Source of the DNA: Lactarius indigo
Taxonomy: Eukaryota; Basidiomycota; Agaricomycetes; Russulales; Russulaceae
Length of the DNA: 64,000 nucleotides
Direction of reading: 5' to 3'
NCBI GenBank assembly: GCA_025766275.1
Contig: JAFKAC010000042.1
Location: 248,001 to 312,000 of the forward strand
In this document: in pieces, positions 54,721 to 64,000 of the stretch
Position numbering within the stretch: the first letter of the stretch is position 1
How the letters are laid out: each line of letters starts with the position of its first letter
Program-made: the position numbers and the translations under genes
Notes under the pieces: model-generated
The model's input: the letters and a program-made list of their open reading frames with translations, nothing else
Told to the model about the DNA's origin: nothing
Database searches by the model: none

Positions 54721-55797
54721 GTTAACCTGTTTACAATCATGAGGCCTCACACATGGTCCTGCAAACTATGTCATCTGAATCAACTCCTGTCTTGTGCGGT
54801 GCCATCGCTAGTTTCGAACTTCTCATGACTAAGTGGGAACGACTGGGTGAGGAACACCAGGAACTACAATATTGGACACAGATCGGTTTGGCCTGGGCGC
54901 GAAAGTATTACAAGCGGATGGACGACACTGATGCCTACGTCATTACCATGAGTGAGTCTCTGTTTTCTAGACTACACAGTTGCTGAGTTGTGCAATACAA
55001 TTGGCTATATAGTTCTCAACCCTTCCATACGCTTCTCATGGATCCAGTGCGAGTGGGATCCGGAATACATTAAGAGGTCGAAAAAGATCATGCACGACCT
55101 CGTAAATACTTGACCTATTCTCACGTCTTGCATTGACTATTTGCCCTAGATGCACAAGTATCGCGAAAAGACCCATCTATCGTGCAACCCGCACAAACTG
55201 AAGCTCGCCCCAAGCTTCCGTCGTATGCAAAGACATCAACACGCTTCCAACTCAAGGACCACCCCATTTACCCTGGACTCAATAGTTCAGACCCAATGGG
55301 AGGTGTTGAAGACGAATTCGCAAAGTACACCTCGGGTCCATTGACGTCAGACAAGACCAACATCCTAGTCTACTGGGAGGTAAGCCCCATGTCCTCAATC
55401 AGGTTAGCGGCGTTATTACAACTCATGCTACCGATACTAGGCCCACAAGTCAGAACTACCTACCCTGTTTGCTATTGCCATGGACTACCTTCCGATTCAG
55501 GTGTCTTCTGTCCCATGTGAGCGTGTCTTCTCATTGGCTGGGGAGACCGATACCAAGAAACGAAATTGGATCACCGTGGCCTTAATGAAGGCTCTACAAA
55601 TGCTTAAGTTCCTGCTGAAGAAGCAGCGTCTAGACTTCATGGCTGGTTGGAAGACCCCGGAAGCTGCGATGCTGGGAGGGACCAGGACAGAGGAAGAGCC
55701 AGCAATTATGCTTGATTCTTTGTTGGGTGAGGACGCCGAAACAGTGAGGGATGAGCTACTTGGCAATGATATGAAGAACTACGATAATGAACTCTAG

Positions 55798-56054
55798 GTA
55801 TTCAGTTTTGTTATATCAGACACCTCACATGTTCCCGATTCCTGATACTTCCATGTACTTCAATACACTCTGAAATCATCTGTTACACGCTCTCATCGTT
55901 GGAAAAACTGTGGGAATGTCCTGTCGGAGCTCTAACTAGCACACACCATTCCGTTCTCTCCCATTTTCACCCCCTCACACTCTCAGACTAGAATCCTTGT
56001 CTTTTTTGATTTATATTTCCAGGATATATTTGGTCAACCCAAATCTCTGTCCCC
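55798..56054. other. Spacer between hAT relic and kinase fragment
   Basis: 257 bp without a recognised gene. It probably contains the 3' end of the hAT element and the promoter of the next gene. A pyrimidine-rich tract lies at 55950-56030. Confidence 0.4.
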
Positions 56055-56230
56055 ATGTCGGATTCAAATGAACACCTCGTGACACGTCTAGATAGGCAGC
56101 AGTCCAGCATAGTTCGCAGACGTGGAAGGTATAGAGTGGGGATGTTACTGGGCTCTGGCACCTCCAGTGAGCCATTCTGATTCAGTCCCTTTGATTTTTC
56201 TCAACCCTCTAGGGGATGTCTATCTGGGAC
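56055..56230 (+). pseudogene. 5' fragment of a casein kinase 1-like gene, cut by element K
   Basis: Start ATG at 56055. The sequence reads basic residues then YRVGMLLGSGTS, a 46-nt intron (56167-56212, GTGAGC..CTAG) and RDVYLG. This is the glycine loop of CK1 family kinases (Y-R-V-G-x-x-x-G-S-G-S-x-x-x-I-Y-L-G). At 56231 the frame runs into the terminal repeat of K, so the rest of the kinase would lie beyond the right end of K, outside the window. Confidence 0.65.
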
Positions 56231-56845
56231 CAGCCAATGGATAGCGATGGCTTATGTAATTGATACCCCCAACTGATGGTGAGATTCTTTAATAGTTCAT
56301 ACTCAGCCAGCGCCGGCCGACGGCGGAGATTCCGCCATAATTGATAGTCCAGCCGACACCGGCTGGGTCGGAGATAATCGGAAATCCATGCGGATAGTTC
56401 CATGATAATGTAGGGTATCCAGAGATGCTCTTGAACTCAAATATTTGACTGGGTGAGCACTGTTTAGGTGTGTGGGATCATTGATCACCTGTTGAGATAT
56501 GTACAGCAAATTGCATACATATCAGACAACTACAATTATATTGGACAAGTAATGAACATCTGATTGCAAGTCAATATATAATGATAGATGATCTGTGTTG
56601 GGGGAAATAGCTAATAACTAATAGTTCATACTCAGAATATACATGTCAGGAAATCCGCTGTAATGATAGTCCAACAGCATTGCCCAAAAGCGGACCTCTG
56701 CTTAATTCCTGTCACAGGCAAATGGATATATATGAGAGGGGATTGGGGGGTTCGAGAAAAGCCATTCATTTCATTTGCAAGAACCAAACACTTATGTCAA
56801 TTGATATGTACTATAGGAGGAATACATGAATCAGGACAGGCAATC

Positions 56846-59800
56846 TCATTTCATCTTACAGTGCTTCAATGGAGCATCAGTAATCGGAGTAAGAGCCTTC
56901 ACAGAGCTTCTGGAAAGTCCCTCCCATGCATGCATCTGGTATGATGCATATGCTTGATGCCCCTTTAATGAACCTTGTGCAGCAATGATCATGAGTTTCT
57001 TCCATGTCTCTGCTTTGGTATGGAAGTATGCTGGGATCCATTTAGCTTCATTATGGATGCTGTCTTGTTCCTCTGACCACTGCTCAAACTGTGCCCTTGC
57101 ACGGAGCCAGTGAACCCTTTCAACTGTATGAATATATGAGCACATGAATATAGAATTCAATGGAGCACATACAATCATCCATCCATGTTCAATCATCTTC
57201 AGTGGTATTGCCAAAGCCCCAGATCCAGGATTGTTGTGTATTCCGCTGTCCTACTTGTTGTGATCCAAGGACCAATGTTGCTACACGGAGATCCTTTGAA
57301 TGGAGCTTCGGGAGGTCCTGTAGAATGGGTGCAGCTTTGCGAAGCTTCCTATAGGCATCCCGTGCCATGCTATATATGCGCGCATGCTCATGGACATTAG
57401 TGTCAACACTGTGTATGGCATTCCAGGCGCGGGTCTTTGTCTGTTGTGTGTGAGCAGGTCATACCTGAGTGCGGAACAGAGCGGATTTAAATCCAAGAGC
57501 GAGGCGGATTCCATGAATGGATTCACTAGCTTGAGCATGGCGTAGCTGTACCTCCTTTCCAGCAAGGGATTGGAAACCATACCTAACACACCATTCCCAT
57601 CCAAGGGAAGATGGGAGGAGGACCGGAAAGTCCTCAGGATTAGTTGCATCCATCCCAGATCCATCCAGTGCTTGCGGAGTAGGACGGATGGAGGCATGGG
57701 CTGAATGATCATCATCTGTATCTTCAGGATCTCCAAGATCATCCATATGGTCATATTCCTCATAGTCACCCAAAGGCACTATTGAGGAATCATCTGCAAG
57801 CGGCTGGTGGAGTAGGAAGGAATCTCCCTGGTGCTCAAATATGTCAATGAGCTTCTGAAGGCGACTCCGCTTGTTTTCAATGACTTGAGCCTCCTCAGTG
57901 TTGATCTTCAGACCATGTGCTCGGAGTTGATATCTGATAGCAAGCCTTTACAGAGTGGATGTTAACCAACAGTCAAATGGGTCATTGGATGGACTCACTG
58001 CAACTCCTGGATCTTTATCCCACATGCAATCCAAGATGTTTGACCATGAGCGGTAATATCTCCGCTCTCCTCCGAAATCAGCTGCTGCTGAACCTCTGCA
58101 CGAGAGGGAGCTAATGATAGACATTAGTATAGAATACATAGGATTTGTCAGGTCACAATACCTTTGGATGTCACTGTATCATATATGTCCATTAAAGTGG
58201 GGTCTTCATGCCTGTTTGATTGAGCATGACTTTCTGCCTTAAGCCATCGTTTAGTCTTCTTCTTGAACCTTGCATTGAGAGTGTCTAATATCTCAGCACT
58301 GAGATCTATACCATTATCCATCCATTTCCACCGCTTCAGAAGTGATGGAACTGGAACATTATTATATTAGAATCAAATGGATTATAGATACGGATTAAAC
58401 GGACCAATGCGGACCATCTTCTTCCAATTGGAATGGTTCATATGTGCATCCAATACCTCCTGGTGATGGGCAAGGAACATCCCACGGATGCTCCGTGAGA
58501 TGTTATTGAGTGGTGCCCACAATGTCTCAATGATCTCTCCATCCACCTGCTTCGCTTCAGGGATATAGCTTGGGGAAAAGCGGGGTAAGCATGAATCTTG
58601 ATGGCCATGGATATGAAAGAGGCCAATCCCAGTGTGAAGTTGCAATGAGCTAGACAGAGATAACTCCGGGCTCCTCTCCACCCTTTCCTTGAAGTGAACA
58701 CCATATTGGCACATGATATCATACATGACCAAGGCCACAGGGATGTCCCCCATATTGTAGGAAAGGGCCTTGCAAAGGCTATAGTCCATATTGATTTGCC
58801 TGACATCAAACATACATCAATTATCAATTCCATACTTAGGGTGCTTAATGCGTCAGACATACCTCTCTCCCTTCTGGAAGTCAACTACAGATGTAGGGAC
58901 AAAGAATCCATGACAGCATGCGGTTGCTCCGATGCCTGTAACATCAAGGTGTGGACGACTTGAATTGGCCTGTTCAATGGCCCTGTATGTATTACATGTG
59001 CTGGGCTATGAGACTATAAGACAACAGTCACTGTCAATAGTATCTGACATACCTGGGAAATCTCTTGCCCACTATGCAGATGAGCCTTATATGAATTGGG
59101 ATTTGCCATGAAGGCCATCCCCACTGATAGCGGAACGTCCGTATCTCCTGTCCTACACCTCATGTGCTCTGCTGAGAAGTTGCCATCCATTATGAAGGTT
59201 CGGATGAGTTGATTCCTTCGAGCAAGTCAATACTGAGATATTTGACATGTTCTCAATGAATACATACGGCTTATCATTATATCTGGTCCTCCAATCATCT
59301 GGTAGATTGATGCCTGGCTGTGGACAGGCTGGACAGAATATGGCCATGGACCCTTCATTAGCGGATGTCCCTGTGTGCTGATGTCCCAAACCACTTTCAA
59401 TCCTATTCCTCAAGTCCCTCCATTGTTGGGATGCCCTCAAGAGCTGTTTGTAGGAGGTTCTATATGTCTCCATCAATAAGATGTTATGCAGTATCAGGAT
59501 AGCATTGATACCCACCGGGACATGGTCAGGGAACATCCAATTGGTGATGCTCTGAAGCTTAGAATAGTACTGTTGTGCAGTTGTCTTGCACTCCAGGTTG
59601 TCAGCCAAGAAGTCATCCAGAACTGAGAAGGTGAATGCAGTCTCAATCTGCTTGAAGGTTGAAGGAAATATTCCAGCTTGGAGTAGTTGCTCATCATTGG
59701 CACCAGCGTTGGGGCATATGCAGAAGAGTACATCCATATCAAAGACACCTGTTTGATTGACAATGGTGATCAGCAGGTTTCCCGACATTGTGGTCCAAGT

Positions 59801-60720
59801 GCGTTGTGTGTTTCCCTCAGAGGGATCCAACACATCCCCAGCAAAGTCAAACAATGTGTCTGAAATCCCAGGCATATCTTCAAGAGTTTGTGACAAAGGC
59901 TGCAGACCTCCCGATGAATGAGCCTGCTCTTCCTCAACAGATACAAGTGATGCAGAACGAGTCTGATGGGACGTCCACTTTCTGCGCTGTGTCCCATCTG
60001 ACACTTGGTGTCCCTATGGATATATGAGTATATGTGGGATTCATATATCTGATATGTTCATACCTCCACTGTAAGTGGACATGGCCTCCCATCATGACCA
60101 AAGCAGAGCTTAAATCCAATTGACGTTAATGACATTGGTGCAAAGTGTGTGCCAGTCCAGCGGGACATCCGATGGAATGGGGATCACATATGTGTTTGAA
60201 GGCAACATTCCTTGCAGAAGTACTTTCCTCCAATACAATCGGAGCACTTGATCTGCATTGAACTGGTACACATAGAGCAATTTGGAGCACTTGTCAGACC
60301 CTCCATCTCAAGCAAAAGGTGGATGTATCTGCTCCGCATGTCTGTCCACTGGCTCATTGGTGTCTACGAATAATCAGAAGTCCGACAATGATCATAGGAG
60401 GTTTGTGGACATACACTTTGTTGGGGCTGGGATTCCTCTGCTTGAAAGTCTTGCAAATCAGGTTCATATGGCTCTATGCGGTGAAGGGCATGTGATTCCT
60501 CTATCCCATGTGGTGAGTCCCTGGATGACTGCGACTGTACTGTCTCCATAGTGGTCTCCACTCCAGTTTGAGACATTGAAGCTTGACCTGACTTCCCCTT
60601 CTTTCAGTGGAAAGGGACTTCCTTTACAGTGGTACGGAGTCCCCGCTTAGTCTTCCGTGTCTGGTTAACAACCTCAACAACATCTCCCATGGGAATGGTG
60701 AAGGTATTCTTTGGAGGCAT
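56846..60720 (-). pseudogene. KDZ transposase with CxC2 domain, several exons, two in-frame TGA
   Basis: Minus strand, start ATG at 60718-60720 (MPPKNTFTIP). The CxC2 cysteine cluster lies about 60060-60350 (NCSMCTSS, CSDCIGGKYFCKEC, WTGTHF, GHDGRPCP), then FCICP and a CP-X-CP segment (59153-60004). The KDZ catalytic part follows with LDVTGIGA (about 58945), YDIMCQY (about 58710) and DGEIIETLWAPLN (about 58520), whose Asp, Asp and Glu are the likely triad. NHSNWKK and the C-terminal helical part (VHWLRARAQFEQW) come next, ending at 56846. Several introns of about 50-60 nt interrupt it. TGA codons after VPFH (about 60604) and after QTHM (about 60214) both fit an Arg CGA changed by C to T. The enzyme would mobilise K and relatives such as J. 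Confidence 0.85.
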
Positions 60721-60946
60721 GATGAATGGAAATGGATAGAATGAAGATGGTGTGAATGAAAGTCAATGGGTGACATGGATTATCTCCATTCTTAAATATA
60801 CCTGAGCATCCTCAATGATCTATACACCTGGTTGATCCACTAGTGGTGTTGTCCAACCTTCAAATCTGAAACCAGTCCCAATGTGAAACCCTACATGAGA
60901 CAGTACGACCACAGTACAATAGTCTACATCATGGAGGACCTTCTAA

Positions 60947-61579
60947 TCAACTATCATTAGTATTTCCTAATTCCGAAGACATCTCTGATGCATGATCCAA
61001 CCCATCATCATGATACAGGCTATCTTCTGTTCCATGTGAAATATTGGAAACATCAATCCCTTCTGCCTCACACAGTGCCCTTACCATGAGGGAGAAGTCA
61101 TTCACACTCCTGTGTATATTCTCTGAGTCGGAAATGATATCCATGTCCACCTTGAAAGGTAAGATGGATGGAATGGATTGACAATGACAGGTACACACCT
61201 CATAGTCATTGAGTGAGCTTTCCTGCTCCTCCAAAGGATGTTCCACATCCGCCTTGAAAGGTAAGATGGAATAGGAAGAATTGATGGTGACAGGTACATA
61301 CCACACATTGATTGATTGAACTTGTTTCTTGCTCCTCAGAAACATGTTCCAGCAGGGGTTTCAGACTGATGGTTTCAACATCACCATCTGAGCCATACAT
61401 GTCATCCTCATCAAATGATTGTGTATCAGAGGGTGAGTCGTCCACAGGATCGGAAAACATGGTGGGAGTGTGGAGAGGGGGGGAGCGGGAGATCCGCTTA
61501 TGTTCGTGAATGGTGCTGGTGTACTGGGAGGGCTTTGATGTGGATGATACAAGTTTGCCTTTGGATGTGTGAGACTCCA
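60947..61579 (-). CDS. Small acidic protein gene with duplicated exon-intron unit
   Basis: Start ATG at 61577-61579, stop TAA-side at 60947. Two introns (61253-61301, 49 nt; 61151-61198, 48 nt) share nearly the same sequence from donor (GTRTGTACCTGTCA) to acceptor (CTTACCTTTCAAG). The short exon between them resembles the start of the next, so the unit is a tandem duplication. The protein, about 180 residues, is Ser/Asp/Glu-rich with no recognised domain. Being inside K beside the transposase and on the same strand, it may be an accessory gene, but this is only inference. Confidence 0.6.
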
Positions 61580-61670
61580 TGATTGGTAGTAGAGCAATAG
61601 AGTAGCTAAACCTGAAGCAATATAAATACCATGGACATGTGAAACAGGTTTGGCCTTGCTGAAGATACAT

Positions 61671-62200
61671 GAAATGCTGCCTGAGGATCTATGGTAATTG
61701 TTAGACTACACCTCAATATATGACATGGCATGAATGTCGGACGGTCCGCTGTTTCAATGTCACATATAAATGGCGAAGGAATAATACTAGACATACAATA
61801 CTCTAAACACATGCATATTTGATATGATCTATAGAAGGCATATGTGATACAACCTGCCAGCTTTACTACAGAGATATTCAGCCATGTATCCCGCCTTTGC
61901 AATGTGCCAACCACTTAATGGAGATGTATTTAGGGTGTGAGTCGGGTTTATTCCGGATGGTCCGATGTATTAAGTCGCATGCCACTCAGCTTTGCAGAAT
62001 CCCACATATGGGAATCAAGTCGTATGATATACGACGTCACATGTTACAGATGGGTCACATGAAGCAAATGACAGATGGATCACATGAAACTGATTGCACA
62101 CATGTCACATGTACTGATTCATTCAAATGGGGAAGTCCGACTATGTGATTACAAATTGTCCTAAAATGCATATTCGATTATTTACTGTGCAGGGGGGATC
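61671..62200. other. Spacer in element K
   Basis: AT-rich, with repeated CACATG/CATGTG and ATGACATG-like words (61700-62130). It probably holds the promoter of the small acidic gene. No coding signal recognised. Confidence 0.4.
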
Positions 62201-64000
62201 TCCGGCGATGGCCTGCGTGATGCAGCACTCCCACCCGAATGCGCAACTTGAAACATACATTAGGTGTGCATGAAACAGCCAAGAAACACAAACTACTCAC
62301 CTGATGGTTGGTGCAGCGGCCCACCCGTAGAGGAATGGTGTGAGGCCACGGAATGGCGAGAGGTGACGGATGCGGCCTTGGAGGCAGGGGCACTCCCACC
62401 CAATCGATCCACTTGAAACACATGTCAGAGCGGGACATCCGCTATAAGAATAATACATACCCATCACTTGGCGGGGCTCTGAAACGACACTTGAAGTTTT
62501 TGATGATGCATTCGAATGCGCATCTGAAAGTTTGAGTAAAGATAAGGGGATTCCTGGCGAAGATGTGGCCTGGAGGCCAGGGGAATTAGTGGTGCTAGAA
62601 GCGGGCTGTCCGATGCCGGGGATAGAGGAAGAATCGACCCCCTGCTTCTCCAAGAGCACTCCCAGCATGAGGAGAGCGTCCTGCAACTTCTGGTTCATTC
62701 GACGTCGTCCACGACGGTTCTCCTCCATCGATGTGGCCTGGTCCTTCTTCAAATCACGTATTTCGCTGGACAGTTCGTCCACCCGTTGCGCAAGAGCTTC
62801 AATTTGCGCATCCACAAGAATGCCTAGATATTATAAGTGATATCTCTGGCACATTTGCGTTCGGAAATATACCGGACTTACTCGGGGTTTGTGTGCGTAC
62901 GGACGAGGCGGATCAGGCATCCCCCATCCAATGCGGCCTGATGCCCTAGGATGCAGGCGGACTGCAGGTCTTGTGTAGAGTCGCACAGGCGACACAAGCG
63001 GACATCAAGCGCCTCACATTGGCCTGGGGCTTGCACACCTTTGCTTTGCGAGTTATACATGGGCCACACATATCCTGCAGCGAATATAGTAACCAATAAA
63101 ATGATAGAATAAGTCCACAATGCTCACCAGACCCGTGGCCTCAACCGTACTATCCTCTTCAAGACGTGGGCGCTGTTTGGCACGAGGAGGGGATGAAATA
63201 ACCACCTCAACTTGTGACTTGCCGGACTTCCGAGGGGTTGTTTCCTCTGACTCCACAGTTGGTTCATCAGGGCTCACCGGAGCAGGCCGCTTCTTGTTCC
63301 GCAGGCCATACAGATGCTTCGAAGGCTCAGATGGTGGTGGATCAGCTCGAGCCTTTCCCTTGTCGGGAAGCGTTGCACTTGCGAGGGACGACTCTGGTCT
63401 GGATGGATGAGTTGAGCCATCCCCAGGATCATCTGTGGGATCATCCGCAGGCTCGTCCGTGGAGCCATCTGCAGGCTCATCCGCCGGGTCATCCGCCGGG
63501 TCATCTGCTGGCTCATCCATAGCGACTTGGCACAAGTGAGCGATGGAACAAGTGTATGCAGGGGACGTACCATCATCCACATATTCGTTGACAGGAGCCC
63601 ACCACATCTTCTTCAGCTGAATACCCTCCAGATACTTGCTTAGATTGATAGATGTGTATGCTTCGTGCCAGTCCGGACTTATTATCTCTTGTTCTTCGCA
63701 TAGAGATGCAATGTAATCGATGGTTACATTGTCCCAGTCTGGATCGCGGGACTCCTGCCTAGCGTTCCCCCACTCATATCCCATTACCTGGGCGACTGCA
63801 TGAAGCCTGGGCTTCTTGGGGCGGTCTATATACCATCTGAATATCGCACTGACTGTCTTCTATAACATGTATCAGTTTATTGCTCAGTACATTTATCGAA
63901 CTGACTTACCAGCTCCACACTGACATGCTTGTTGAGCATGGCCAGTTGCTCAGCCGTTGTAGGGACCTCCGCAATGTGTCTAATCGCTGCCAGGCACTTA
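62201..64000 (-). CDS. Unknown multi-exon protein, N-terminus beyond the window
   Basis: Minus strand, entering from the right edge. The exon at 63903-64000 ends at a GTAAGT. The next exon (about 63860 to 63120) contains RWYIDRPKKPRLHAVAQVMGYEWGN written here as RWYIDRPKK and MGYEWGN, a Trp-rich part (KKMWWAPVNEY), then a tandem Asp-Glu-Pro-Ala repeat (about 63420-63520) and a basic Pro-rich part. After an intron (about 63070-63118) comes a cysteine cluster CGPCITRKAKVC..SACVACATLHKTC (about 62950-63065), whose frame meets a TAG that could be a changed CAG. Then follows a coiled coil (about 62680-62815, EALAQRVDELSSEIRDLKK). Such Cys cluster plus coil proteins are common unknowns in mushrooms. 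It may be decayed. Confidence 0.5.

Larger units (their letters stand above)
35688..55797 (+). pseudogene. hAT-family transposase relic, split by later insertions
   Basis: Reading in several exons: Met start at 35688 (basic N-terminus), acidic linker and BED-type zinc finger (CNAC about 37083-37094, then HLVAKH about 37212-37229), then a gap filled by an LTR fragment. Next come TGAHTGKN and FTLDNASNN (about 37720-37870), the core ending LLESIEGVLE at 38523, and after copia F the blocks FSWIQCEWDPEYIKRSK (about 55030-55090) and the hAT dimerisation domain with VPCERVFSLAG (55509-55541). The stop is at 55795-55797. The segment between the BED finger and TGAHTGKN, which should carry the first catalytic Asp, is missing. 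With that gap and the insertions the gene is dead. TIRs were not recognised. Confidence 0.88.
56231..64000. mobile_element. KDZ transposon K, left end and body
   Basis: The left terminus CAGCCAATGG at 56231 is similar to the right terminus of J. Shared GGTGAGATTCTT and CAGCCGAC..CGGC blocks follow (56270-56380). The element then carries the KDZ transposase gene and probably two accessory genes, all on the minus strand. The right end is outside the window. The 615 bp before the transposase gene (56231-56845) show only terminal and AT-rich DNA. Confidence 0.75.

Overview
The window looks like a transposon graveyard and nursery from a basidiomycete (Agaricomycete-type) genome. The evidence is short spliceosomal introns of about 46-57 nt with GT..AG ends and CTNAY-like branch sites, a FunK1-type fungal kinase, KDZ (CxC2) and Plavaka transposases, and Ty3/gypsy elements with a chromodomain. 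I saw no rRNA, tRNA or CRISPR array. Nearly everything is mobile DNA, and target-site duplications (TSDs) let the nesting be read directly.

Layout. 1-2272: end of a decayed chromodomain gypsy element (A, + strand), beside a 39-bp copia LTR remnant. 2312-5296: gag ends and 5' LTRs of two other gypsy elements (Y and X, - strand). 5297-30564: an old gypsy element C (- strand) that has swallowed a full-length young relative D (11975-21795, TSD GTGTG), a 794-bp solo LTR (H1, TSD CCTGG), a 508-bp solo LTR (TSD ACCGG) and a 5.3-kb palindromic DNA element J (24098-29394). J is built of two opposed arrays of an 81-bp repeat and itself holds two more solo LTRs. 30570-32750: a broken Plavaka transposase into which C inserted. 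33088-35471: FunK1-type kinase with one in-frame stop. 35688-55797: hAT transposase relic split by a solo LTR (H3), an LTR fragment and an apparently intact copia element F (TSD GTTAA). F carries a second full-length copy of the D family, E (43430-53250, TSD GGGAA). 56055-56230: first exons of a casein-kinase-1-like gene, cut by a KDZ element K that runs off the right edge with its transposase, a small acidic gene and an unknown gene.

The most notable system is the D/E/C gypsy family. Between its LTR promoter and the gag start lie three extra ORFs (about 420, 327 and 197 codons) with no start codon. In D the whole 3.43 kb from the U3 region to the gag ATG holds no ATG in any frame on the sense strand. 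Each extra ORF begins exactly at a splice acceptor of the form AG|TG, and a matching donor preceded by A is present upstream, so splicing would build the missing ATG across the exon junction. The first of these introns spans the LTR end and the primer-binding site. Unspliced RNA would keep the primer site and reach gag as its first ATG. Each splice choice would expose a different ORF. Gag overlaps ORF3 by ATGA, and pol sits in the -1 frame at a T-run at the gag stop. D and E also share an integrase catalytic Glu to Lys change although both jumped independently, which suggests mobilisation in trans.

All calls are by reading alone. Exon limits in the decayed genes are approximate, and family assignments rest on motif recognition without database search.
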